From: JANQRZ01 sp965215165
GTDB taxonomy: Bacteria; Bacteroidota; Rhodothermia; Rhodothermales; JANQRZ01
DNA: 64,000 nt
Direction: 5' to 3'
Assembly: GCA_965215165.1 (NCBI GenBank)
Contig: CBDCCX010000006.1
Coordinates: 868,001 to 932,000 of the forward strand
Of this stretch, positions 25,888-32,971 are shown one piece after another. The translations under genes were made by a program, and so were the position numbers. Position 1 is the first letter of the stretch; each line of letters begins with the position of its first letter. The notes beneath the pieces are model-generated. The model made no database searches. It was given only the letters and a program-made list of their open reading frames with translations, and was not told the DNA's origin.

Positions 25888-27624
25888 TCACCGGGCTGGT
25901 CGCGCGACGCGGAAGCTGACCTCGCGCGGCCTCTCCGGGGCCAGCGCGGCCACCGCGCCCTCCAGGGCACGGGCTGTCGACACGCGAAAGGAGCCGCCCA
26001 CGATGCTCACGTCGCCGCCGCGCGTCGCCGGCTCGTCGGCGACCCACTCCCAGGCGTTGCCGGCCATGTCGTAGAGACCGAGGCCATCAGGCGCAAAGCG
26101 ACGGACTGAGAGGAGGCTGCCGCCGCGCTCGTCGCCCGGACGGCGAAGGTTGCCCTCCAGCGGAGCGTCCGCGCCGTCGAGGCCGAGGCGGAAGGCCCAG
26201 AACCACTCGGCCTTGGTCGGAAGCCAGCCCCCGGCCCATGCGGCATAGGTCCGCGCGCCCTCCCAGGTGGCTTCGGAGACGGGATGCTGCTCCAGGCCGG
26301 GAGACGGCAGCCACTGCTTGCTGACCTGGACGAGCGCCTTGGAGTCCCGGACGAGGAGCCGTCGCGCGTTCGCCTGCGTCTCGTTGAGGAAGGCGGCGAA
26401 CTGCTGGTTGGTGATCTCGGTGGTCGAGAGGAGGAAGCCCTCGGCCGGGGGCAGGCCTTCGCCGGGCGGCAGCGCGAGCGGGCGCTCGGACGCGCTGAAG
26501 ACGTAGGCGAAGTGCAACACCGGACCGGCCGGCAGCGAGACGGGCTGGGCGAGGCCCTCGCCGAGCAGCGCGAGCGCTGACGGGTCGCGTGGAATCATCG
26601 CCAGCACACGATCAGCAGCAGTCCGAAGGGCGAAGCGGTGGCCAGTCTCGAGGGCTCCGAGGGCGTTGCGCCGTTGGAGCGCTAGCTCCTCACGCTGGGC
26701 TGGGGAGAGTTGGGCCTCCAGGTCGCGGACGCGGCGAACCTCCCGGAGGAGCTCGGCCCCGGCGGCGTGGCCTTGATCTCGCGCCTGCCGGTAGGCGAGG
26801 TAGGCCTCGGCTCGGTCGTAGACTGCCGCTCGGGCGAAGGCCCGTGCCTGCTCGTAAAACCACTCTGGCGGCTGGCCCGGCGGTGCGTCGAAGACCAGGT
26901 CCACAGCAACGGCGTCTTCTTGCCTAGAGGCGACGGTGACCGTCTGGCGCACCGGCTTGTAGTCTAGCCGCTGCACCTCGATCTGGTAGGTGCCTGGCGG
27001 CATGAGAAGCCGCTGCGGCGTCGCCCCGACGGCTACACCCTCGACGAACACCTCCGACCCGGTCGGGGTCGAGGCCACGTCGAGCCAGCCGCCGGGTTGG
27101 TACAGAGAGAAGGCCAGCGTCCGAGTCTCCCCGGCGGCGACGCTCACCGAGTCCTCGCCGGACGCGTAGCCGGTGAGCGTCGCCCCGGCGCGGTAGCGGC
27201 CGGCGGGGCGCGTCACGGTCTGGGGAGCGGGACCCACCGCCTCGCCGTCGAGGGAGAGGGCCGCGCCGCTGGGGTCGCTGGTGATCGTCAAGCGGCCGAC
27301 GTAGCTCGTGGCCTCGAAGCTGACCCGCGCGCCCTCGCGGACCGGAAACCGCGGACTCTGCTTGGTGACGAGGCAGAGGGCCGTCGAGCCCTGCACCGAG
27401 AGCACCCGCAGGGTCGGGTTCTCCACCGTCTGCTGGCCCACCCGCTGCGCCGAGGCGGTGCCATTCGTCTCGGGAGCTACGGTGATGTAGTCGGTGAGGG
27501 CCACCTCGACGGTGTCGCCCTGCACCTTCGAGACGACGCCCTCCTGAGCCAGGGCCGAGCCGGCGACCGAGAGAATAGCAACCAGGAGGCCAAGAAGACG
27601 AGGCATAGGCATGGCAGCGAGCAT
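25888..27624 (-). CDS. PEGA-domain protein with C-terminal FGE/SUMF1-like domain
   Basis: 578-residue exported protein. A signal peptide ends near GSALAQ (about residue 27). Two PEGA repeats are seen at about 109-180 (LTITSDPSGAALSLDGEAVG) and 183-250 (LDVASTPTGSEVFVEGVAVG), then a helical region with TPR-like character (about 255-360) and an FGE-sulfatase/SUMF1-type domain from about 370 to the end (FLLSTTEITNQQFAAFLNE, GGWLPTKAEWFWAFRLG, GLYDMAGNAWEWV, VGGSFRV). The cysteine pair used by true formylglycine-generating enzymes is absent from this domain, so a binding rather than catalytic role is likely. Its ATG overlaps the stop of the upstream PEGA gene, indicating translational coupling; MPMPRLLG four codons later is an alternative start. 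Confidence 0.85.
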   Translation of the reverse strand: MLAAMPMPRLLGLLVAILSVAGSALAQEGVVSKVQGDTVEVALTDYITVAPETNGTASAQRVGQQTVENPTLRVLSVQGSTALCLVTKQSPRFPVREGARVSFEATSYVGRLTITSDPSGAALSLDGEAVGPAPQTVTRPAGRYRAGATLTGYASGEDSVSVAAGETRTLAFSLYQPGGWLDVASTPTGSEVFVEGVAVGATPQRLLMPPGTYQIEVQRLDYKPVRQTVTVASRQEDAVAVDLVFDAPPGQPPEWFYEQARAFARAAVYDRAEAYLAYRQARDQGHAAGAELLREVRRVRDLEAQLSPAQREELALQRRNALGALETGHRFALRTAADRVLAMIPRDPSALALLGEGLAQPVSLPAGPVLHFAYVFSASERPLALPPGEGLPPAEGFLLSTTEITNQQFAAFLNETQANARRLLVRDSKALVQVSKQWLPSPGLEQHPVSEATWEGARTYAAWAGGWLPTKAEWFWAFRLGLDGADAPLEGNLRRPGDERGGSLLSVRRFAPDGLGLYDMAGNAWEWVADEPATRGGDVSIVGGSFRVSTARALEGAVAALAPERPREVSFRVARPAR

Positions 27625-28559
27625 CAGCGGGCCTCGGCAGGATACTCCCTCGAGAGCGCCGTCACGAGCGGGTCGTCGGGCAGCAAGAGGAGAAGGCGGG
27701 TGAGCGCTTGGCGGAGAGCCGGCTCGTTGTTGTCCCGCTCATTCTTGCGAATGCTCCGGTAGTAGGCCGTGGCTTCTCTCACCTCCTGGTCGGCGAAGCG
27801 ACGGTCCCGCATCCGGTCGGCGAGGTCACGCGCTCCGGCCACCGTGTCGCGGAAGAAGAGCGCGCCGCTTCGGTCGGCCTCGGGCAGCGGCACTAGGGCG
27901 TTCAATGCCCGGTCGAGGTGGGCCAGACTTTCGGTAAAGTCGTTGCTGTTGAAGAGGCGACGGGCCTTGTCGTAGAACCAGGTCGCTGGGGGCCGCTCTC
28001 GCAGCGAGAACATGACGGTCTGCTCGTCGCCGGGCGCGACGGTGAGGGTCTGCTCCTCGATCTCTCGTCCATCGGCATGCACCTCAAAGCGGTGGCTACC
28101 GGGGACGACCGTAATCGCGAACGGTGCCGTGCCGATCGTCGCCCCACGCCACAGCACGCGCGCCGAAACGTCGCCGGGTTCGCTCTGAATGGTGATCCGC
28201 CCGGCAGTCCGGGCCGTGTCGATCTGCACGGCGTCGCCCAGACGGACGCTCGGTGGCTCGGAGGAGGTGGCCCGCTCGTCGGGCTGTGGAATCACCGCCA
28301 CTCGGCCCTCGGCCGAACGCAGGGCGGCGAACGTCCCCGTCAGCACCGCGATGCCACGCAGCCCTACAGCCACGGGGCGCAGCGTGTAGACGACGCTCCC
28401 GAGCGGCACGGCGGCCGGCTCGGCCAGCTCCACCACCACCGGGTCGAGCGCCACCACCTCGCCGTCGAAGGCGAGCTGCTGGGCGATGGCTCCCGGCGCG
28501 CCCAGGACGCCGAGTGCCCAGAGGCCAACCGCCCAGACGGTCCAAGCGGCGGCATGCAT
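27624..28559 (-). CDS. PEGA-domain exported protein
   Basis: 311-residue protein with an N-terminal hydrophobic leader (AAWTVWAVGLWALGVLG, ending GAIAQ). A beta-rich part is followed by a PEGA domain at about residues 140-210 (ITIQSEPGDVSARVLWRG, then PGSHRFEVHADGREIEEQTL). The C-terminal 100 residues are helical with TPR-like spacing (WFYDKARRLFNSNDFTESLAHLDRALN and REATAYYRSIRKNERDNNEPA in parts). It shares the motif P-x-x-W-F-Y-x-x-A-R with the next gene's product, so the two arose from a common design. The start at MHAAAWT is chosen because it begins the leader; upstream in-frame ATGs would add Arg-rich sequence. First gene of the PEGA/FGE/kinase set. Confidence 0.75.
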   Translation of the reverse strand: MHAAAWTVWAVGLWALGVLGAPGAIAQQLAFDGEVVALDPVVVELAEPAAVPLGSVVYTLRPVAVGLRGIAVLTGTFAALRSAEGRVAVIPQPDERATSSEPPSVRLGDAVQIDTARTAGRITIQSEPGDVSARVLWRGATIGTAPFAITVVPGSHRFEVHADGREIEEQTLTVAPGDEQTVMFSLRERPPATWFYDKARRLFNSNDFTESLAHLDRALNALVPLPEADRSGALFFRDTVAGARDLADRMRDRRFADQEVREATAYYRSIRKNERDNNEPALRQALTRLLLLLPDDPLVTALSREYPAEAR

Positions 28560-28720
28560 CGCCGAGGTCGGGCGGTTCAGGCAGGGGAGACGCAGCACGA
28601 TGCTTCGCGGAAAGAGAGTTCTGGACGGAGTAAGCATTAGCGACCAGAGAGCACGCGGCGGCTTAGGCTCCGCGCTCTGCCTTCGGCGGGAGGCCTTCGG
28701 CGGGACCACGCCCTACATGA

Positions 28721-28752
28721 TACGCCGCAGAGGCGTATATACGCCTGGCGTA
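28721..28752. promoter_or_regulatory. Palindromic site in divergent 307-bp gap
   Basis: AGGCGTATATACGCCT (28731-28746) is a perfect 16-bp palindrome, flanked by outer arms TACGCC and GGCGTA at 28721-28726 and 28747-28752. Two copies of a GCCTTCGGCGGGA-like unit lie just to the left (about 28680-28705). The site stands between the divergent PEGA operon and the VLRF1-like gene and contains TATA-rich sequence unusual for the region. It is a good candidate operator or overlapping promoter. The rest of the gap shows no gene. Confidence 0.5.
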
Positions 28753-28866
28753 GGCGGTCCTCCGCCGTCCGGCCCTCTCTCTTTTCGTGTCGGTTCAGAA
28801 CTGAGCCCACCGAGTGTCGTAGAGAGGAGTCCTCTCCTTCATTGTGAACTCCTCTCTTTGCCCGTC

Positions 28867-29964
28867 ATGCCTCTCACCTTTGCCACGCTCAACCTCAAGC
28901 AGCTCGCCGACCTCGAGGGCCCGGAACGCGCCTTCCTCACGCTCTACCTCTCGGGTCCCGACAGCATCGGCGCGCTCGACGGCACGTTCGCTTCGGTCCG
29001 CTCGCTCCTCAGGGACAACGAGGCAGAGCTGGAGCACTTCGAGCAAAACCTGAAGCTCCTCCAGCCGCTGCTCGCTGACCTGCGCTTCGACACGCCGTCG
29101 GTGGCCGTCTTCGTCTGCTGGGCGCTCGACGTGGCCGAGACGCTGCCGCTCCAGGTGGCCGTCCCGGACAAGGTGTGGATGGGCGACTCGCCCTACATCC
29201 GCCCGCTGGCCGAGCTGCAGGACGAGTACGAGGACTTCGCCGTGGTGCTCGTGGACAACGCCTCGGCGCAGGTCTACTCGGTCCACGCCGCCGAGGTGGA
29301 GGACGCGAGCCGGGTGCGGGGCGACGTCAAGAACTCGGTCAAGAAGGGCGGGTGGTCGCAGAAGCGCTATGCCCGCCGCCGCGAGAAGGAGTTGGACCAG
29401 TACGCCACCGAGGTCGCCGAGGTCGTGCAGGCGCTCTACGATGAGGAGGGCTTCGCCCGGCTCGTGATGCTCGGCTCCGACGAGGCGATGCAGGCCGTCG
29501 AGGGCCGGCTGGCGCAGCCGCTCTGCGACCTGCTCGTGGGCGAGAAGTCGGTGGACGTGGACGACGAGGGGCAGGTGATGCGCGAGGCGTTCGCGCTCTA
29601 CTTCGAGGGCGAGCGCGCCGAGGAGAAGGCGCTCTGGGAGCGGATCAAGGAGGGCTACCTCACCGGCGGCCTCGCCGTCGTCGGGGCGCAGAGCACGCTC
29701 GAGGCCGCGCAAGCTGCCCGCGTCGAGGTCGCCCTCGTCGACCGCGAAGCGTCGCTGGAGGGGCGGAAGTGCCGGGCCTGCGAGCACGCGGTCTTCGGCA
29801 CGCCGGACACCTGCCAGCGCTGCGGCAGCGCGGACCTCTTCGAGATCGACTTCGTCAACGAGCTGGTCGAGACCCTGGCCCGCACCGGGGCCGAGGCCGA
29901 CTTCGTGGACCCGTTCGACGCGCTGACGGAGCTCGGCGGCATCGCGGCGCTGTTGCGCTACTGA
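28867..29964 (+). CDS. VLRF1/baeRF-type peptide release factor-like protein
   Basis: 365-residue protein of the bacterial eRF1-like group (Vms1-like release factor 1/baeRF). The middle domain has the loop VKKGGWSQKRYARRREKEL (GGWSQ at 161-165), the equivalent of the GGQ region that enters the peptidyl-transferase centre. An eRF1-like C-terminal domain follows (ARLVMLGSDEAMQAVEG). Near the end is a zinc ribbon with Cys302, Cys305, Cys316 and Cys319 (CRAC and CQRC). Related proteins cleave peptidyl-tRNA on split or stalled 50S subunits. It stands 121 bases before ppk1 on the same strand. The ATG before PLTFATLNLKQL starts at the first conserved helix. Confidence 0.85.
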   Translation: MPLTFATLNLKQLADLEGPERAFLTLYLSGPDSIGALDGTFASVRSLLRDNEAELEHFEQNLKLLQPLLADLRFDTPSVAVFVCWALDVAETLPLQVAVPDKVWMGDSPYIRPLAELQDEYEDFAVVLVDNASAQVYSVHAAEVEDASRVRGDVKNSVKKGGWSQKRYARRREKELDQYATEVAEVVQALYDEEGFARLVMLGSDEAMQAVEGRLAQPLCDLLVGEKSVDVDDEGQVMREAFALYFEGERAEEKALWERIKEGYLTGGLAVVGAQSTLEAAQAARVEVALVDREASLEGRKCRACEHAVFGTPDTCQRCGSADLFEIDFVNELVETLARTGAEADFVDPFDALTELGGIAALLRY

Positions 29965-30033
29965 GTCAGAAAGCCGGGGCCCACACGAGTCAGAAGGCCG
30001 GGGTCCACAGGCGCTCCGGTGCCGGCCGGCACC
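29963..30033. repeat. Imperfect 23-bp tandem duplication plus 16-bp palindrome
   Basis: 29963-29985 and 29987-30009 match at 21 of 23 bases (core AGTCAGAA then GCCGGGG). They are followed by the perfect palindrome GGTGCCGGCCGGCACC at 30018-30033. The array occupies the gap between the VLRF1-like gene and ppk1 and starts at the stop codon of the former. Confidence 0.75.
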
Positions 30034-30085
30034 TCGGCGAAGCTGAGGCGTACGTTCCGCCTCTCTCCGACGCTCACCTCTCGCC

Positions 30086-32350
30086 ATGTCCGACGCGCCC
30101 ACTTCCGACCACGCCCCCGCCACCCTCGACGCTGACGAGACCGCGACGAGCGGTGACGCGCCCGCGCCCGAGCAGGCCGATGCCCGCGTCGTCCCCGCCG
30201 TGCCGGGGTGGGACTTCGCGGTGCCCCGCGCCGTGGACCCGCAGCCGTTTGCCGACGCGGCCGACCTCACCGACCCGGCGCTCTACTTCAACCGCGAGCT
30301 GAGCTGGCTCGACTTCAACGCCCGCGTCCTGGCGCAGGCGCTCGACGCCCGGACGCCGCGGCTGGAGCAGCTCCGCTTCCTCGCCATCACGGCCAACAAC
30401 CTCGACGAGTTCTTCCGCAAGCGCGTCGGCGGGCTCAAGCGGCAGGAGGCGGCCGGCGTCCGCTCGCTCTCGCCCGACGGCCGCACCCCGGCCGAGCAGC
30501 TCGACCTGGTCCGCGACGCCATCGCCCCGATGTACCGGGCCATCGTGCAGCTCTGGGAGGACGGCCTCCGCCCGGCGCTCGAGGAGGCCGGCATCGTGGT
30601 CCGCGACTACGACGACCTCTCGGCCGAGCAGCAGGCCGCGCTCGACGCCTACTTCCACACCCACGTCTTCCCGATCCTGACCCCGCTCGCGGTCGACCCG
30701 GGGCACCCGTTCCCGTTCATCTCGAACCTGTCGCTCTCGCTGGCGGTGATGCTCCGGCACCCGGCGCGCGGCACCGAGCACTTCGCCCGGCTCAAGGTCC
30801 CGATCTCGCGCGGCCGGTGGATCCCGATCCCCGGCGAGGTCCACCACTTCGTCCCGGTCGAGCAGATCATCCGCGCCAACGTCAGCGAGCTGTTCCGCGG
30901 GATGGAGGTCGTCTCGGCGAGCGCCTTCCGCATCACCCGCAACGCCGACATCCGCCGCAGCGAGGAGGAGGCCGACGACCTCTTGGCGATGATCTCCGAC
31001 GAGGTGCGCGAGCGCCGCTTCGCCGAGGTGGTCCGGCTCGAGGTCGAGGCGGCGATGCCGGCGATGGTCCGCACGCTGCTGGTGCGCGAGCTGGAGCTGG
31101 AGGCCAAGGATGTCTACGTCTCCAACGGCCTGCTCGAGCTCGCCGACCTGATGGACCTGGCCGACCTGCCGCTGCCGCGCCTGCAGTACCGCCGCTGGGA
31201 GCCGATCATCCCCGTCCGCCTCCGGCACGAGGGCGAGAGCGAGGACAACGCGAATGTGTTCGCCGTCATCCGCCGCGGCGACCTGCTCGTGCACCACCCC
31301 TACGAGTCGTTCTCAGCCTCGACGCTGCGCTTCATCGAGGAGGCTGCCGCCGACCCCCACGTGTTGGCGATCAAGCTGACCCTCTACCGCACGAGCCGGG
31401 CCTCGCCGGTCGTCGCCGCGCTCCGGCGGGCGGCCGAGGACGGCAAGCAGGTCGCGGTCCTGATCGAGCTCAAGGCCCGCTTCGACGAGGAGCGCAACAT
31501 CGAGATGGCGCAGCTCCTCGAGAAGGCGGGCGTGCACGTCACCTACGGCCTGGTCGGGCTCAAGACGCACGCCAAGACCACCCTCGTGGTCCGCGAGGAG
31601 GCCGACGGCCTGCGGACCTACAGCCACATCTCGACCGGCAACTACAACCCGACGACCGCCCGGCTCTACACCGACTTCGGCCTGCTCACCGCGAACCCGG
31701 CCATCGGCTCGGACCTGGTCAACCTGTTCCACTACCTCACCGGCTACGCGCCCGAGCAGCGCTACGAGAAGCTGCTCGTCGCCCCGCGCGACATGCGCCC
31801 GGCCTTCGTGGACCTGGTCCGCCGCGAGATCGCCCACCACGAGGCCGGCGGCAAGGGCCGGATCATCTGCAAGATGAACGCGCTCGACGACCCGGTGATG
31901 ATCCGGGAGCTGTACCTAGCCTCTCAGGCGGGCGTGGAGATCGCGCTGATCGTGCGCGGCCACTGCCGCCTCCGGCCCGGCGTGCCTGGCCTCTCGGAGA
32001 CCATTCAGGTGGTCTCCATCGTCGGCCGGTTCCTGGAGCACAGCCGGGTCTACTACTTCGGTAACAACGGCGACCCCGCCTACTTCATCGCGAGCGCCGA
32101 CTGGCAGCGCCGCAACCTCGAAGACCGCGTCGAGGTGGCGATGCCGGTCGAAGACCCCGAGGCGCGAGGCCGGCTCCGGCGGACGCTCAAGTTCTGCCTC
32201 AAGGACAACCGCCTGGCGTGGGACCTCGGGCCGGACGGGCTGTACACGCAGCGCTCGCCGGGCGAGGACAAGGTCCGCGCCTTCCACGACGTGCTGATGG
32301 ACCGCGCCCTCCAACGCTCCGTCGAGGAAGACCTTCCCTGGGATCTGTGA
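30086..32350 (+). CDS. ppk1: Polyphosphate kinase 1
   Basis: 754-residue PPK1, making inorganic polyphosphate from ATP at the membrane. After an acidic, unconserved N-terminal stretch of about 65 residues come the N domain (YFNRELSWLDFNARVLAQ), the head domain (HPFPFISNLSLSLAV) and the two catalytic C domains with LKTHAKTTLVVREEADG (phosphorylated His region), YSHISTGNYNPTTARLYTDFG and NLFHYLTGY. The C-terminal ends with the family's SADWQRRNLEDRVEVAMPVED. Complete length. The MOSC gene overlaps its stop, so the two are co-translated. Confidence 0.97.
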   Translation: MSDAPTSDHAPATLDADETATSGDAPAPEQADARVVPAVPGWDFAVPRAVDPQPFADAADLTDPALYFNRELSWLDFNARVLAQALDARTPRLEQLRFLAITANNLDEFFRKRVGGLKRQEAAGVRSLSPDGRTPAEQLDLVRDAIAPMYRAIVQLWEDGLRPALEEAGIVVRDYDDLSAEQQAALDAYFHTHVFPILTPLAVDPGHPFPFISNLSLSLAVMLRHPARGTEHFARLKVPISRGRWIPIPGEVHHFVPVEQIIRANVSELFRGMEVVSASAFRITRNADIRRSEEEADDLLAMISDEVRERRFAEVVRLEVEAAMPAMVRTLLVRELELEAKDVYVSNGLLELADLMDLADLPLPRLQYRRWEPIIPVRLRHEGESEDNANVFAVIRRGDLLVHHPYESFSASTLRFIEEAAADPHVLAIKLTLYRTSRASPVVAALRRAAEDGKQVAVLIELKARFDEERNIEMAQLLEKAGVHVTYGLVGLKTHAKTTLVVREEADGLRTYSHISTGNYNPTTARLYTDFGLLTANPAIGSDLVNLFHYLTGYAPEQRYEKLLVAPRDMRPAFVDLVRREIAHHEAGGKGRIICKMNALDDPVMIRELYLASQAGVEIALIVRGHCRLRPGVPGLSETIQVVSIVGRFLEHSRVYYFGNNGDPAYFIASADWQRRNLEDRVEVAMPVEDPEARGRLRRTLKFCLKDNRLAWDLGPDGLYTQRSPGEDKVRAFHDVLMDRALQRSVEEDLPWDL

Positions 32351-32901
32351 TGCGGGATTCCGGACGGGTCGCCCTGAAGCCTTCGAACCCGGACCTCCGC
32401 GTCGTCGAGGCGTGGCTGGCGGAGCTCGGCGCGCAGCAGCTCGGGGCCGGGGGGACGGTGGCGATGCTGGTCGAGACGCCCCGGCCGCACGAGCACGTAG
32501 CGCGGCAGCGCGTGGCGGCGGTCCCCGGCAAAGGCTTCGCGGGCGACCACGCGCGCAAGTCGTTCTACCTCGGCAAGCACGTCCCTGGAAGGGAGGTCTC
32601 GGCCGTTGCCCTCGACACGCTCCGCGTCTTGGGCGTCGATCCGCTCGTCGTCGGCGACAACCTCATCACCGACGGGCTGGACTTGGCCGCGCTCGAGCCG
32701 GGCGACCGGATGCGCGTCGGCGAGGCAGTCGTGCTCGTGCGCTCGGAGCGCGAGCACCGGCCGTGCGGCGTCTTCCGCGAGCGGACGAGCGCCGAGGCGT
32801 TCGCCGTCGTGCGGCAGCACCGCTACCGGGGCGCGCTGTTCGTCGTCGAGCGCGGCGGAACGGTCCGCACCGGCGACCGGATCGAGCGGGTCGCAGGCTG
32901 A
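32350..32901 (+). CDS. MOSC domain protein
   Basis: 183-residue protein with a MOSC beta-barrel (molybdenum cofactor sulfurase C-terminal domain). Parts visible are GKGFAGDHARKSF, REVSAVALDTLRVLG, VVGDNLITDGLDLAALEPGDR, REHRPCGVFRERTS (the conserved Cys) and GALFVVERGGTVRTGDRIE. Bacterial MOSC proteins deliver sulfur or reduce N-hydroxylated compounds with molybdenum cofactor, but stand-alone small ones are mostly uncharacterised. Its ATG overlaps the ppk1 TGA, which implies coupling, though a functional link with polyphosphate is not evident. A 28-bp palindrome follows the stop. Confidence 0.85.
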   Translation: MRDSGRVALKPSNPDLRVVEAWLAELGAQQLGAGGTVAMLVETPRPHEHVARQRVAAVPGKGFAGDHARKSFYLGKHVPGREVSAVALDTLRVLGVDPLVVGDNLITDGLDLAALEPGDRMRVGEAVVLVRSEREHRPCGVFRERTSAEAFAVVRQHRYRGALFVVERGGTVRTGDRIERVAG

Positions 32902-32920
32902 CGCCGGTGCCGGAAACGAA

Positions 32921-32948
32921 GTAGGGGCGACCGGCCGGTCGCCCCTAC
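32921..32948. terminator. Perfect 28-bp palindrome between convergent genes
   Basis: The outer arm GTAGGGGC, the core GACCGGCCGGTC and the mirror arm GCCCCTAC give a perfect two-fold symmetric 28 bases between the ends of the MOSC gene and the transglycosylase-like gene. It could fold in either transcript as a bidirectional terminator, but no T-run follows. A related palindrome is at 54558-54585. Confidence 0.6.
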
Positions 32949-32971
32949 AATCGCCACACTGGAAACGGTCG

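Noticed and set aside
25888..27624. Active formylglycine-generating enzyme
   Set aside because: The C-terminal domain lacks the cysteine pair needed for catalysis and no sulfatase gene is nearby.
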